64,000 nt of DNA from Epibacterium sp. Ofav1-8 (lineage in GTDB: Bacteria > Pseudomonadota > Alphaproteobacteria > Rhodobacterales > Rhodobacteraceae): positions 1 through 64,000 of the forward strand of contig NZ_JAKRFD010000012.1 of the NCBI RefSeq assembly GCF_022348185.1, given 5' to 3'. The notes beneath the pieces are model-generated. The model worked only from the letters and a program-made list of their open reading frames with translations, made no database searches and had not been told where the DNA came from. Shown in pieces: positions 35,054 to 43,907 of the stretch. The first letter of the stretch is position 1, and every line of letters begins with the position of its first letter. The translations under genes and the position numbers were made by a program.

Positions 35054-36544
35054 CTAGTCCTTTGCGACCGGAAAGGTCACGATCCCGGTGCCACCGATAC
35101 CGCCGAGACATTGCTCCAGACCCACCGTCAGTTTCGCGGTTTGCTCGATCACCTGCGCGGCGACCTCGTTCCGGGTGAGCAGGGTGCAGAAGTGGAACCC
35201 GGACTGCGACAGGTATTCAGAGATCGCAGGCAGGGCGACAACGGCGAATGTGCCTTCGTTCTCCTCGGCGCGCGCATCCACGATCACCACGTCAAAGGGC
35301 GCGGTCTCGGAGAGTGTCGCGCAGGACGGGAACAGGCAGTCCTGATTGTTGAACTGCACCTTGGACTTGGGCGCGGCGAGGATCTCGACCGTGCGGTCCA
35401 GCCCGAGCAGCGCAAGCCGCGCCCCAAGCGCCTGTTCGTCCCGGGGGCCCGCCATCAGGCAGGTCACGGAGGCCTCCGCGGCCAGCGCCACCACAAGCGT
35501 CGCCGTGTCGGGCGCGCCGATGTAGAGCACGCGTCCGGCGTGCCGGCTGATGATCCGAGACAGCGACAACAGTTGCAGCGGGGTTGTCCCGCTGTCCGCT
35601 GTCACGGCCAGCGCGGAGAGCAGGTCGGGATACTGCTTCCCCAGTTGACGGGCGGCCTGGGGGTGCCAGACCTGAGCGGGGTCGATGGACGGAACTTCGG
35701 ACAATGTGATGTCTCCGGACACTGAGCTGATGGGGGGGGGGGGGGCAGAGTCTGTTGGGGGGGGCGCTGGCAGAGGCGAGCGCGGTTGATACAGCGGCAG
35801 CGGTGGCTTGGCATGGATCTCGAGCGCGTTTGTGTGCTGCAGCTTCGAGGTCAGGGCATTGAGCTTGGGGGTGCTGTTGTGGAGCGACAGCGGGTTGGTC
35901 ATCGTGTAGCGATAGGCGAGTTTCGGAATGAACTTGTAGTTCCGCGTCTGATCCAGCACCGGCATGGCAAGGGCCACGTCACAGGCGCCCATATACCAGT
36001 CCCCCTTGCCATCCTTGTAGTAGCTCTCCGGGATGTTCTCCAGCAAGACACTGCGAAAGCTGAAGAAATGGCTGGTGCACCAACGCTGTTTCCGTGGCGA
36101 GCACGTGGGGTCCAGGTCGCTGTTCTGCCCTTGTCGACCACTGTCGGTAAAAAAGTTGGTCCAGACCACATCCTTGCCAGCCGCATAATGCGTGGCCATT
36201 TCCCGGAGGATGTTTGAATCGGCAAGCTGGTCGTCCGCATCCAGGATTGCGATGAAATCGAACCCCGCCGCCAGGGGGCGCAGATGGGCCCAAATGTTCT
36301 GCGATTTGCCAAGCCGCGCCGGATTGTGCACATAGGTGTGCCGCGCGGGAAAGAGTTCGGTCAGATAGTGTTGGGCGATCTCGCCTGTCTGGTCTTCGGA
36401 ACCGTCATCGACATAGAGCACGTGAACGTCCTCATGGGTCTGCCGGGCAACGCTCCGAATGGCCTCTGCGGCGTAGATCTCGCAATTTCGTGCCGGCATG
36501 AAGACCAGGCAGTTGTTTTTCTGACTTGATGCCGAATCCAGCAT
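35054..36544 (-). CDS. Family 2 glycosyltransferase fused to a methyltransferase-like domain, with homopolymer tract
   Basis: 496 residues from ATG 36544; a GTG 7 codons earlier is possible and neither has a strong ribosome site. Residues 10-220 are GT2: NCLVFMPARNCEIYAAEAIRSVARQTH, VLYVDDGSEDQTGEIA, IAILDADDQLAD (DxD). A proline-rich linker at about 245-275 is encoded by two C-runs of 8 and 14. The C-terminal half (VLYIGAPDTATLVVALA, APFDVVIVDARAEENEG) resembles a SAM-dependent methyltransferase. A change in tract length would separate the two domains. Probably involved in surface-polysaccharide or glycoprotein decoration together with the FkbM gene. Confidence 0.75.
   Translation of the reverse strand: MLDSASSQKNNCLVFMPARNCEIYAAEAIRSVARQTHEDVHVLYVDDGSEDQTGEIAQHYLTELFPARHTYVHNPARLGKSQNIWAHLRPLAAGFDFIAILDADDQLADSNILREMATHYAAGKDVVWTNFFTDSGRQGQNSDLDPTCSPRKQRWCTSHFFSFRSVLLENIPESYYKDGKGDWYMGACDVALAMPVLDQTRNYKFIPKLAYRYTMTNPLSLHNSTPKLNALTSKLQHTNALEIHAKPPLPLYQPRSPLPAPPPTDSAPPPPISSVSGDITLSEVPSIDPAQVWHPQAARQLGKQYPDLLSALAVTADSGTTPLQLLSLSRIISRHAGRVLYIGAPDTATLVVALAAEASVTCLMAGPRDEQALGARLALLGLDRTVEILAAPKSKVQFNNQDCLFPSCATLSETAPFDVVIVDARAEENEGTFAVVALPAISEYLSQSGFHFCTLLTRNEVAAQVIEQTAKLTVGLEQCLGGIGGTGIVTFPVAKD
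35732..35745 (+). repeat. G14 homopolymer tract inside a glycosyltransferase gene (with G8 at 35757-35764)
   Basis: Fourteen consecutive G on the plus strand (C14 in the coding strand), with a second run of eight G 11 nt away. Both encode prolines of the interdomain linker. The current lengths keep the gene in frame. Tracts of this length are prone to slipped-strand mispairing. Confidence 0.85.
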
Positions 36545-36785
36545 GACAATCCCGACAAGCTTCACACCGTTCTGGTGCTGATGATGGCCTGCCGCGCGTC
36601 ACAGCCAATGATCGTGCTCTGCGGGCATTGAGCAAGATCTATCACCAGTTTGGTTAAAACTTTCCCAAAGATCCGGCGCAAGATCAGCAGGACGTGTGTT
36701 TTTGCGCTTGTGTATTGTAGCTGTATTGCAGCCCGCTGCGGCGGCGTCCGCGTGCCTGAGGCGACGCCACAGGCCTGGGCGGGGC

Positions 36786-36809
36786 GTGGCGCGGAGAGCT
36801 CCGCGCCAC
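36786..36809. other. GC-rich palindrome between divergent GT and DMGDH-side genes
   Basis: GTGGCGCGGA (36786-36795), loop GAGC, TCCGCGCCAC (36800-36809): a perfect 10-bp hairpin 45 nt past the stop of the dimethylglycine-dehydrogenase-like gene, possibly its terminator although no T-run follows. The rest of 36566-36853 is probably the promoter region of the glycosyltransferase gene; nothing else is evident. Confidence 0.45.
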
Positions 36810-36853
36810 CCTGCAAGTGCGGCTTGTGTCTGCCGCTTTGGTTTGCTGCGGGA

Positions 36854-39274
36854 TCAGGCCCGCAGGCGTTCGCCTTTGGGGTCAAACGGTGGCTCGGCCA
36901 GGATCTCCGCCCGATGGGGGCGACCCAATACCATGACCTCGACCGTATCGCCGGGGGCGGCGCCCTTCACAAATCCAAGGGCAAGCGACATGCCGACCGT
37001 ATAGCCATAGGTGCCCGAGGTGACCCGTCCGATGCCCTGGCCATCCTTGAAGATCGGCTCGCCACCGGTGGCATCTGCGTTAGAGGCGGTCACATCCGCC
37101 TCCTCAAGCCGCAAGAGCACCAGGGTTTCGCGGGCCTCCTGGGCCATGGCCGCTGCGGCGGCGTCCTTGTTGAGGAACGCCTTGTCCATCTTGCACAGCC
37201 GGTCGAGGCCAACCTCCTGCGGATAGTATTCGGGAGAGTATTCCCGGCTCCAGGAGCCATAGCCCTTCTCGATGCGCATCGACATCAGGGCCCGCCCCCC
37301 GACAGGGCCCGCGCCGACGGTGCGGCCGGCGTCGATCAACGCCATATAAAGCTTTTGCTGATCTTCTGTGGCGCAGTGCAACTCCCAGCCGAGGTCCCCG
37401 GTGAAAGACACCCGCAGCGCCAGCACATTGATCCCCTCCAACATCAGGCGCTTGCTGCGCATGAAGGGGAAGTCGGACGTGTCCAGCGACTCGTTGGTCA
37501 TGCGCTGGAGCATTTCGCGCGACTTGGGACCGGCCACGTTAAAGCCGCAGACCGACTGGGTCATGCTCTCAAAGGATGTGCCTTCGGGCAGGGGCACCGC
37601 GCCAAAGAACCGCTTGTGATAGCGTTCCGCCATGCCGGAGCCGATGATCCAGAACTCGTCCTCGGCGGTGCGGGTGACGGTGAAATCGCCGGCAATGCCG
37701 CCGCGTTTTGAAATCAGCGGCGTCAGGCAGGATCGGCCCACCGATTTTGGCATGGTGTTGGCAAAGACCGCGTTCAGCCAGGCTTCGGCGTCGGGGCCCT
37801 TGCAGAGGTATTTGGCAAAGTTCGAGATGTCGATGATGCCGGCGCGCTCGCGCAGCATTTTGCATTCCGCGCCCACCGGTTCCCACCAGTTCTGCCGGGT
37901 GAAGCCATTGGTGTCCTCGGTGCCGGGCTGATCGGCAAACCACAGGGGATGCTCCCATCCGGCGTTGAGGCCAAAGACCGCGCCCATCTCGCGCTGCATC
38001 TCGTAGATCGGGCGGGTGCGGGCCGGGCGGCCGGCGCTGCGTTCCTCGTTCGGGAAATGGATGGCAAACCGGTGCGCATACTGATCCTGCACGCGGGCCT
38101 TGGTGAACTCCTTGGTGGCCCAGTCGTCAAACCGCGCCACGTCCCAGGCGAACATGTCGTATTGGGTCTCACCCTCGATCATCCATTGCGCCGCCATCAG
38201 CCCCATGCCGCCGGATTGCGAGAAGCCGGGAATGATGCCGTTGCAGCAGAAATAGCCCTGCAGTTCCGGCACCGGGCCGAACAACACGTTGGAATCCGGT
38301 GACCAGATCATCGGCCCGTTGATGACCCGCTTGATGCCCGCTTCGCCGACCAGCGGCAGGCGCTCGATGGCGTTCATCATGTTTTCCTCGATGCGCTCCA
38401 GATCATCGGGGAACAGGTCATGGGCAAAATCGAGCGGCGTGCCCTCTTCGGCCCAGAATTTCATGTTGCGCTCATAGGCGCCGACCAGCAGCCCGTGGCC
38501 TTCCTGACGCAGGTAGTATTCGCCATCACGATCCGACACCGAGGGCAGGCGGCGGTCCATGTCGGCGACTTCCTTGATGGTCTCGGTGACGAAATACTGG
38601 TGCTCGGTGGGCTGCAAGGGCAGGTCCAGACCGGCCAGCTTTGCAACCTCGCGCCCCCAGAGCCCGGCGGCGTTGACCACCCAGTCGGTGCGGATGTCGC
38701 CCTTGGGGGTCTTGACGATCCAGCTGCCGTCTTCCTGCTGTTCGGTGGCGGTGACCGGGGTGAACCGGTGGATTTCTGCGCCGCGCTGGCGGGCGCCGGT
38801 GGCATAGGCCTGGGTCACGCCCGACGGATCCACGTTGCCGCCATCGGGTTCATACATCACGCAGCGGATGCCGTCGTAATTCACCAGCGGATTGAGTTCC
38901 TGCGCCTCTTCGATGGAGATCTCGTAGAAATTCATGCCGTAGAGCTTGGCCTTGGCGGCCTGCAGGCGCAGCTGGTGCTCGCGCGCTTCGGTCTGCGCCA
39001 GGTAGAGCGAGCCGGGTTGGAACACGCCGCAGCCCTGGCCGGTTTCCGCTTCCAGCTCTTTATACAGCGTCATGGTGTAGTGCTGGATGCGGGAGATATT
39101 GGTGCTGTCGTGCAGGCCGTGGATATTGGCCGCCGCATGCCAGGTGGAGCCGGAGGTCAGCTCGTCCCGCTCCAGGAGGACCACGTCGGACCAGCCGAGC
39201 TTGGTCAGGTGGTAGAGGATCGAGCATCCGATGACCCCGCCGCCGATCACGACGGCTTTGGCTTCTGTACGCAT
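36854..39274 (-). CDS. Dimethylglycine/sarcosine dehydrogenase-like flavoprotein
   Basis: 806 residues from ATG 39274 (MRTEAKAVVIGG); the frame extends 26 codons upstream without support. N-terminal DAO-type FAD domain: VVIGGGVIGCSILYHLTKLG and GSTWHAAAN, whose histidine is the residue that binds FAD covalently in dimethylglycine dehydrogenase. A C-terminal GcvT-like folate domain starts near residue 440 (EPVGAECKMLRERAGIIDIS, FTGDLGWELH, GGRALMSMRIEKGYGSWSREY). It would demethylate a glycine-betaine derivative, passing the one-carbon unit to tetrahydrofolate. The neighbouring Rieske oxygenase and AraC-type regulator support betaine catabolism; the exact substrate is not proven. Confidence 0.85.
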   Translation of the reverse strand: MRTEAKAVVIGGGVIGCSILYHLTKLGWSDVVLLERDELTSGSTWHAAANIHGLHDSTNISRIQHYTMTLYKELEAETGQGCGVFQPGSLYLAQTEAREHQLRLQAAKAKLYGMNFYEISIEEAQELNPLVNYDGIRCVMYEPDGGNVDPSGVTQAYATGARQRGAEIHRFTPVTATEQQEDGSWIVKTPKGDIRTDWVVNAAGLWGREVAKLAGLDLPLQPTEHQYFVTETIKEVADMDRRLPSVSDRDGEYYLRQEGHGLLVGAYERNMKFWAEEGTPLDFAHDLFPDDLERIEENMMNAIERLPLVGEAGIKRVINGPMIWSPDSNVLFGPVPELQGYFCCNGIIPGFSQSGGMGLMAAQWMIEGETQYDMFAWDVARFDDWATKEFTKARVQDQYAHRFAIHFPNEERSAGRPARTRPIYEMQREMGAVFGLNAGWEHPLWFADQPGTEDTNGFTRQNWWEPVGAECKMLRERAGIIDISNFAKYLCKGPDAEAWLNAVFANTMPKSVGRSCLTPLISKRGGIAGDFTVTRTAEDEFWIIGSGMAERYHKRFFGAVPLPEGTSFESMTQSVCGFNVAGPKSREMLQRMTNESLDTSDFPFMRSKRLMLEGINVLALRVSFTGDLGWELHCATEDQQKLYMALIDAGRTVGAGPVGGRALMSMRIEKGYGSWSREYSPEYYPQEVGLDRLCKMDKAFLNKDAAAAAMAQEARETLVLLRLEEADVTASNADATGGEPIFKDGQGIGRVTSGTYGYTVGMSLALGFVKGAAPGDTVEVMVLGRPHRAEILAEPPFDPKGERLRA

Positions 39275-39405
39275 GATATTGGTGCTTTCGCTTTGCTGGT
39301 GGTGAAGGTTGGGTTGCGGGTCAGTGTTCCACCGCCGCCCCCTGCGGGACAACGTCGAAAATTCTCATCCCCGCATGAGGTGAAGTAAACCGAAGGCGCG
39401 CGCGG

Positions 39406-40440
39406 TCACTCTGCCGCCAGGGGCAGGACCACATCGTCGGCGGCGGAAAGGGGCGCCAGCGCATGATCGCGCAGGGCGGCGTTGGCCCGGGCCCGCATCG
39501 GGTCGGCGCGATCCGCCGAGGGGCTGCGGCCGTAGATGCGGCGGTAGATGGCGTTAAAGGCGCTGGCGGTTTCATAGCCGACCGAAAAGGCGATTTCGGA
39601 CAGGGGCGCATCGGTGTGCAGCACCTTCTGGCGCGCCGCATCCAGTCGCAGTTGCCGATAATAGGCCCCGGGCGTGGTTGCCATCTCCTGTTTGAATACG
39701 CGTTCGAACTGTCGCAGCGACAGCCCCACCAGATCGGCGGCGTCCTGGATCAGCACCCGGTCCTCCAGATGGTCGGCAAAGAACTGTACCGCCTCGCGGA
39801 TCGGGCGCGGCAGCATGTCCCTGGTCTGGTTGCGCGAATGGCCCGGCAGCAGTTGTGGTGTGCCTTCCCGGCGCTGGGTGGCATGCTGAAAGCGGCAGGC
39901 CACCTCCACCGCCACTTCGGCGCTGGTGCGTTCGGCGATCAGGGCCAGCATGTATTCGAACACCGCCGCCGCACCGCTGATGCTGATGCGGCCGCGGTCC
40001 TCGCTGAACAGGGTGGGGCAGACCTCCAGCCGGGGAAACCGCTCGCGCACCGCGTCGGCATAGGTGAAATGCACGCTGCACCGGGTGCCGTCGAACACAC
40101 CCGTTTCCGCCAGCGCAAAGATGGCGCCGTTGACCGCCCCGATGCGGCTGCCTTGGCGCAAAAGCCGGCGCAACAGGGCGCTGCTGGCGGCAGGATGGGA
40201 CAAGGTGCTGTCGGCGGCCGCAAAGGTCAGCAGAACCTCGCTGCGCGCGGCCTCGGGCAGAGCCGCATCCGGTGTCAGGCTCAGCCCGCTGCTCGAGTAC
40301 ACGGCTGCCCCATCCTCGCTCGCGGTCCGCCACTGGAAAACAGATGAACCGTGAAGGCTGCCGGCCACGCGCAGCGCGTCGATCGCCAACGACAGGGGCG
40401 CCAGCGGGAACCCCGGCAGGCACAGAAAGGTGATGGTCAT
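39406..40440 (-). CDS. GlxA-type AraC regulator (DJ-1/PfpI plus AraC HTH), GbdR-like
   Basis: 344 residues. The N-terminal 170 residues form a DJ-1/PfpI (GATase1-like) sensing domain (ITFLCLPGFPLAPLSLAIDALRVAG, IGAVNGAIFALAETGVFDG). The C-terminal AraC domain has LIQDAADLVGLSLRQFERVFKQEM and LSEIAFSVGYETASAFNAIYRRIYG. This architecture is that of GbdR and CdhR, regulators of betaine and carnitine catabolism in other bacteria. The flanking demethylase and Rieske genes suggest the same role here. Confidence 0.87.
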   Translation of the reverse strand: MTITFLCLPGFPLAPLSLAIDALRVAGSLHGSSVFQWRTASEDGAAVYSSSGLSLTPDAALPEAARSEVLLTFAAADSTLSHPAASSALLRRLLRQGSRIGAVNGAIFALAETGVFDGTRCSVHFTYADAVRERFPRLEVCPTLFSEDRGRISISGAAAVFEYMLALIAERTSAEVAVEVACRFQHATQRREGTPQLLPGHSRNQTRDMLPRPIREAVQFFADHLEDRVLIQDAADLVGLSLRQFERVFKQEMATTPGAYYRQLRLDAARQKVLHTDAPLSEIAFSVGYETASAFNAIYRRIYGRSPSADRADPMRARANAALRDHALAPLSAADDVVLPLAAE

Positions 40441-40502
40441 ATCAAGTTCCCTCGGTCGGGCTAGGGGACCGCAGCCGGACCGGGCGCCGCAGCGCCCGGA
40501 TC

Positions 40503-40775
40503 CTATGGTTCCAGCGGCCAGGCGCGGCCATGGGCCACCAGCCTGCGGTTCAGCTCATAGGCGCGGGCCACCCCCGCCTCGAGCGCAAAGACAAAGGCCT
40601 GGGTCAGAAAGAAACAGGCGGCGTCCACATCGCCCTGCGCCTCCTCGCCGTCCGCGGCGATGGCGTAAAGCTCGACCAGCTGTTCCAGATCGTGCTGCGC
40701 ATGGGCGGAGAGGATCGCCGCATGCAGCGCTGCGGCGTCCTCCGGGCGAAGGTGTCTCCAGTCTGTGGTCATCAT
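40503..40775 (-). CDS. Small helical protein of unknown function, coupled to Rieske oxygenase
   Basis: 90 residues, highly helical and acidic (DAAALHAAILSAHAQHDLEQLVELYAIAADGEEAQGD...). Its start overlaps the end of the Rieske oxygenase gene by 4 nt, so expression is coupled. The alternating Ala/Leu/Tyr helices resemble a short TPR-like helical hairpin. I know no function. Coupling suggests an accessory factor or small subunit of the oxygenase. Confidence 0.65.
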   Translation of the reverse strand: MMTTDWRHLRPEDAAALHAAILSAHAQHDLEQLVELYAIAADGEEAQGDVDAACFFLTQAFVFALEAGVARAYELNRRLVAHGRAWPLEP

Positions 40776-41929
40776 CTGGCGCGGCCCGCCTCAATCTGCG
40801 TTGCGACCCAGTGGTGGAAATTATGCGTCGGCCCGTCCATTGCGGGCGAAAAGCGCCCGCCGTCGAACATCGGTCCGTGGCGGCCCTTCTGCATGCCCTC
40901 GACGACAAAGATGTCCTCCTCGAACACCGTCTTCCACAGTTGCGCGTTCTGATGCCGCATATGGTCGAGACCGGCGGTCTGCTCGCCGGATTTGGCATAG
41001 TAGATCTCGATATGCTCCACCGTGTTCTCGCAGTCTTTCGGCTCCAGCACGATGGCGAATGTATGGTCCCGCTGCACGCCCAAGAGCACGTTGGGATAGA
41101 CCGCCACATATTCACCGCCGGTGTCCCATTTGTCGCTCAGCCCATCGAAATCCGGGAATACCTCGCCTTCGGCGCCTTGCAGCTGGCGATAGACCAGCGT
41201 GCCTTGGCCGGAATATTTCCCCTGCATTTCAATGTTGTAGTGATCTTCCAGCCGGGAATAGCTGTTCAGGCCCGGGTGCACCCAGGGCAGGTGGTAGCTC
41301 TCGCAGTAGTTCTCCACCGCCAGCTTCCAGTTGGTCTTCACCTCAAGCTGGAACGAGCTGTCGATGCCACCGTGATAGAGCGGCTTGTCGAATTCCTGCC
41401 AGCGTTCGATCAGATCGGCATGGACCTCCTCAAAGGGCGCAGCGTTGCCATCGACATTGACGAAGATCACGTCCTGCCAGACATGGCTGCGAAACGAGAT
41501 CAGACTCAGCTCGCCCATCTTGACGTCCTCATGGGTGTTCTGGCCGACGCCCCCCACATGCGGCGCCGCCCGCAGCTTGCCCTTCAGGCTGTAGCACCAG
41601 CTGTGGTAGGGGCAGCGAATGGTGCCGCGGATGTTCTTGGGTTCGTCCACCAGGACCATGCCCCGGTGGCGGCAGGTGTTCTGATAGACATGCACGGCCC
41701 CGTCCTGATCGCGCACCAGCAAGAGCGGCACACCGAGGAAATCCACCGGCTTGGCGTCTCCGGCCTCGGGGATGTCCTTGCCGAACCCCACGCCGGCCCA
41801 ATTGGCAAACAGCACGGACTCGCGTTCCTCGGCAAACACCACCGGGTCGATATAATGGGCGTTGGGCAGACCGTTGGCCCGGTTGACCGAGGTCATGACG
41901 GTTTCTAGCGAGCTTGGCTTGTTCATCAC
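40772..41929 (-). CDS. Rieske non-haem iron oxygenase, alpha subunit (GbcA-like demethylase)
   Basis: 385 residues. The Rieske cluster ligands are C-x-H in CRHRGMVL and C-x2-H in CPYHSW. The catalytic mononuclear iron site is in NWKLAVENYCESYHLPWVHPG (bridging acid and two histidines). Relatives hydroxylate quaternary amines or aromatic rings; with a dimethylglycine-dehydrogenase-like neighbour the likeliest reaction is oxidative demethylation of glycine betaine or a similar N-methyl compound. The reductase partner expected for such an enzyme is not in this window. Confidence 0.83.
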   Translation of the reverse strand: MMNKPSSLETVMTSVNRANGLPNAHYIDPVVFAEERESVLFANWAGVGFGKDIPEAGDAKPVDFLGVPLLLVRDQDGAVHVYQNTCRHRGMVLVDEPKNIRGTIRCPYHSWCYSLKGKLRAAPHVGGVGQNTHEDVKMGELSLISFRSHVWQDVIFVNVDGNAAPFEEVHADLIERWQEFDKPLYHGGIDSSFQLEVKTNWKLAVENYCESYHLPWVHPGLNSYSRLEDHYNIEMQGKYSGQGTLVYRQLQGAEGEVFPDFDGLSDKWDTGGEYVAVYPNVLLGVQRDHTFAIVLEPKDCENTVEHIEIYYAKSGEQTAGLDHMRHQNAQLWKTVFEEDIFVVEGMQKGRHGPMFDGGRFSPAMDGPTHNFHHWVATQIEAGRAR

Positions 41930-42007
41930 ACTCTCCTGCGAACTGAAGTTGCGGGAGGATGTGGCTGGACGGTGTTTCGCTCAATATCCGAAAATCTCAC
42001 TCTCGGA

Positions 42008-42928
42008 TTAGCTGGGCTCATCCGAGATCAGCCGGGCCTCGCTGATGATCCAGTCGCGCAGCATGCGGGCGCTGGGCGACAGTTCCTCCTCCGGCTTGCA
42101 GATCAGGTAGAATTTCTGCGGTGCGGCCAGCACATGCGGCGTGATGATGCGCAGGTCGCCCCGGTTCAGCACCGGAGAGATCAGCTGTTCCCAGCCCAGC
42201 GTCAGCCCGGCGCCGTCCTGCGCCGCCTGCAGGGCGATCGAATAGTTGTTGACCCGGATGCCGGAGGCGACCGGCCCCTTGTAGCCCAACTGCCGGAACC
42301 AGTCGTGCCATTTGGTCCAGCTGATGTCATCGCCCTCCAGATGGATCAGGCGCTGCCGCGCCAGGACCTCAAGCGGAGCTCCCGCCAGCTCCTCCGCCCG
42401 CTCCGGCGCCGCCACCGGCAGGAGGTGATCGCGATAGAGCGGGAATTGCTCCAGCCGGGGGTCCTTTTCCCGCCCATACCAGATGTAGAGGTCCAGCTCG
42501 GCGGAGGTGGTAAAGGCCTTGTCGCGCACCACCTGGTTGATGTTGATCTCCGGATGGTCGCGCCAGAACCGGATCACCGCCGGGGACAGCCACATCGATG
42601 CCATCGCCGTGGTCGACCCCACCGTCACCACACCGGCGCTGCCATGGTCGCGAATGGCTTGCAGGCTCTGGGAAATGCGGGTGAAGGACCCGGCAAGCGT
42701 GTCATAGAGGGTCTGCCCCGGCGGCGTCAGTTCGACGCCGCGATGCTTGCGCTTGAACAGGGCAACGCCCAGCTCGCCTTCCAGCGCCTTGACCTGATGG
42801 CTCACCGCCCCGGGGGTCACCGACAGCTCCTCCGCCGCCTTCTTGAAGCTCAGATTCCGCGCCGCGGCCTCGAATGCGGTCAGTGTCGTCAGAGGCGGCA
42901 GATCGTAGTGGCGGCGCGACATGGGCAT
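42008..42928 (-). CDS. LysR-family regulator (GcvA-type)
   Basis: 306 residues from ATG 42928; the open frame upstream runs through a hairpin repeat and is not coding. LPPLTTLTAFEAAARNLSFKKAAEELSVTPGAVSHQVKALEGELGV is the N-terminal helix-turn-helix of the GcvA subgroup. It is encoded on the same strand just before the Rieske oxygenase gene (78-nt gap), which it may regulate. Confidence 0.88.
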   Translation of the reverse strand: MPMSRRHYDLPPLTTLTAFEAAARNLSFKKAAEELSVTPGAVSHQVKALEGELGVALFKRKHRGVELTPPGQTLYDTLAGSFTRISQSLQAIRDHGSAGVVTVGSTTAMASMWLSPAVIRFWRDHPEININQVVRDKAFTTSAELDLYIWYGREKDPRLEQFPLYRDHLLPVAAPERAEELAGAPLEVLARQRLIHLEGDDISWTKWHDWFRQLGYKGPVASGIRVNNYSIALQAAQDGAGLTLGWEQLISPVLNRGDLRIITPHVLAAPQKFYLICKPEEELSPSARMLRDWIISEARLISDEPS

Positions 42929-43096
42929 GTGCTCGTGGCTTGGGTGAAAGTCCCGGGAGTATGGGCATTTGCGGATCGTTTGGCGAGGGGACTTCCCGAC
43001 ATAAGACCGGTCACATCCGACACGCCCTACCAGCGGATCCGGAGGGGGCCGCGCGCGCCCACCGCCGGGATGGCAGAGCGACCCTATCGGCTGGCG

Positions 43097-43158
43097 CCCG
43101 CGCCGCGCGCCCGGCACGGGCGCGCGGCGCGGGTCGCTTCGGGCCATGCCCGAAGCGA
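43097..43158. repeat. Double-hairpin intergenic repeat, copy 1
   Basis: Hairpin I: a perfect 17-bp stem (43097-43113 with 43117-43133) around the loop GCA. Hairpin II follows at once: TCGCTTCGGGC (43134-43144), loop CAT, GCCCGAAGCGA (43148-43158). The same architecture occurs at 58762-58824 with a different stem I. Lies between thiD and the LysR gene. Confidence 0.75.
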
Positions 43159-43193
43159 AACCCCTCACCAAGTGCAGGGGGGCGGTGTCCCGG

Positions 43194-43907
43194 TCAGAGA
43201 CGCAGCCAGCGGGTCAGTTCCGCCTTGGCGCTGCGGCAGGCCGCGGCCAGATCGGCGCCGGCCGCAAGCCGGCAGGCGATGGCCGTCGCCAGGCTGCATC
43301 CGGTTCCCCGTTTTCCGGCAGCGACGCGCGGGGCGGCAAACTGTTCTGTCCCCTGCGGCGTAAACAGGTGATCGACACAGTGATCGCCGCGCGCATGGCC
43401 GCCCTTGATCAAAACCGCCCCGGCTCCCAACGCCAGGAGCGCCCGGGCCTGCGCCTGCAGGGCGTCGGCGCAGACCGCCACGGGCAGGTCGCTCAGACAG
43501 GCCGCCTCGGGCAGGTTCGGGGTCAGCAGCGTTGATCGCCCGATCAGCGGGCGCAGGGCGGGTGCCGCGCTCAGCGTGCCCCCCGAACTGGCCCGCAGCA
43601 CCGGATCGAATACCAGCGGCAGATCCTGTGGCAGCAGCTCCGCGAGGGCGGCGACCTGTGCGTCTGTCGCGACCATGCCGATCTTGATCGCAGCGGGCAT
43701 GGGGGCGGCAAGCGCGGCCTGTAGTTGCGCCCGCACCACCGACGGCGGCACCGGGTTGAGGGCATCGACCCCCGTATCGGTCTGCACCGTGACGGCCGTC
43801 ACCACCGGTTTCACTTCGCAGCCCATGCGCACCGCCATGGCCGCGTCCCGCGTCAGCCCGGCGCCGCCGCTGGGGTCCGTGCCGCCGATCACGACCACCC
43901 GCCTCAC
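43194..43907 (-). CDS. thiD: Hydroxymethylpyrimidine (phosphate) kinase ThiD
   Basis: 237 residues from a GTG at 43907 that overlaps the thiF stop (GTGA). VVVIGGTDPSGGAGLTRD begins the ribokinase-type fold; VVTAVTVQTDTGV binds the pyrimidine, GAVLIKGGHARGD and KRGTGCSLATAIACRLA carry the ATP site and conserved cysteine. It phosphorylates HMP and HMP-P to HMP-PP for coupling by ThiE. Last gene of the thiamine operon. Confidence 0.92.
   Translation of the reverse strand: MRRVVVIGGTDPSGGAGLTRDAAMAVRMGCEVKPVVTAVTVQTDTGVDALNPVPPSVVRAQLQAALAAPMPAAIKIGMVATDAQVAALAELLPQDLPLVFDPVLRASSGGTLSAAPALRPLIGRSTLLTPNLPEAACLSDLPVAVCADALQAQARALLALGAGAVLIKGGHARGDHCVDHLFTPQGTEQFAAPRVAAGKRGTGCSLATAIACRLAAGADLAAACRSAKAELTRWLRL

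Noticed and set aside
36650-37711. Plus-strand frame of 353 codons opposite the dimethylglycine-dehydrogenase-like gene
   Set aside because: Antisense of a well-supported flavoprotein; it begins in the intergenic palindrome and shows no domain.
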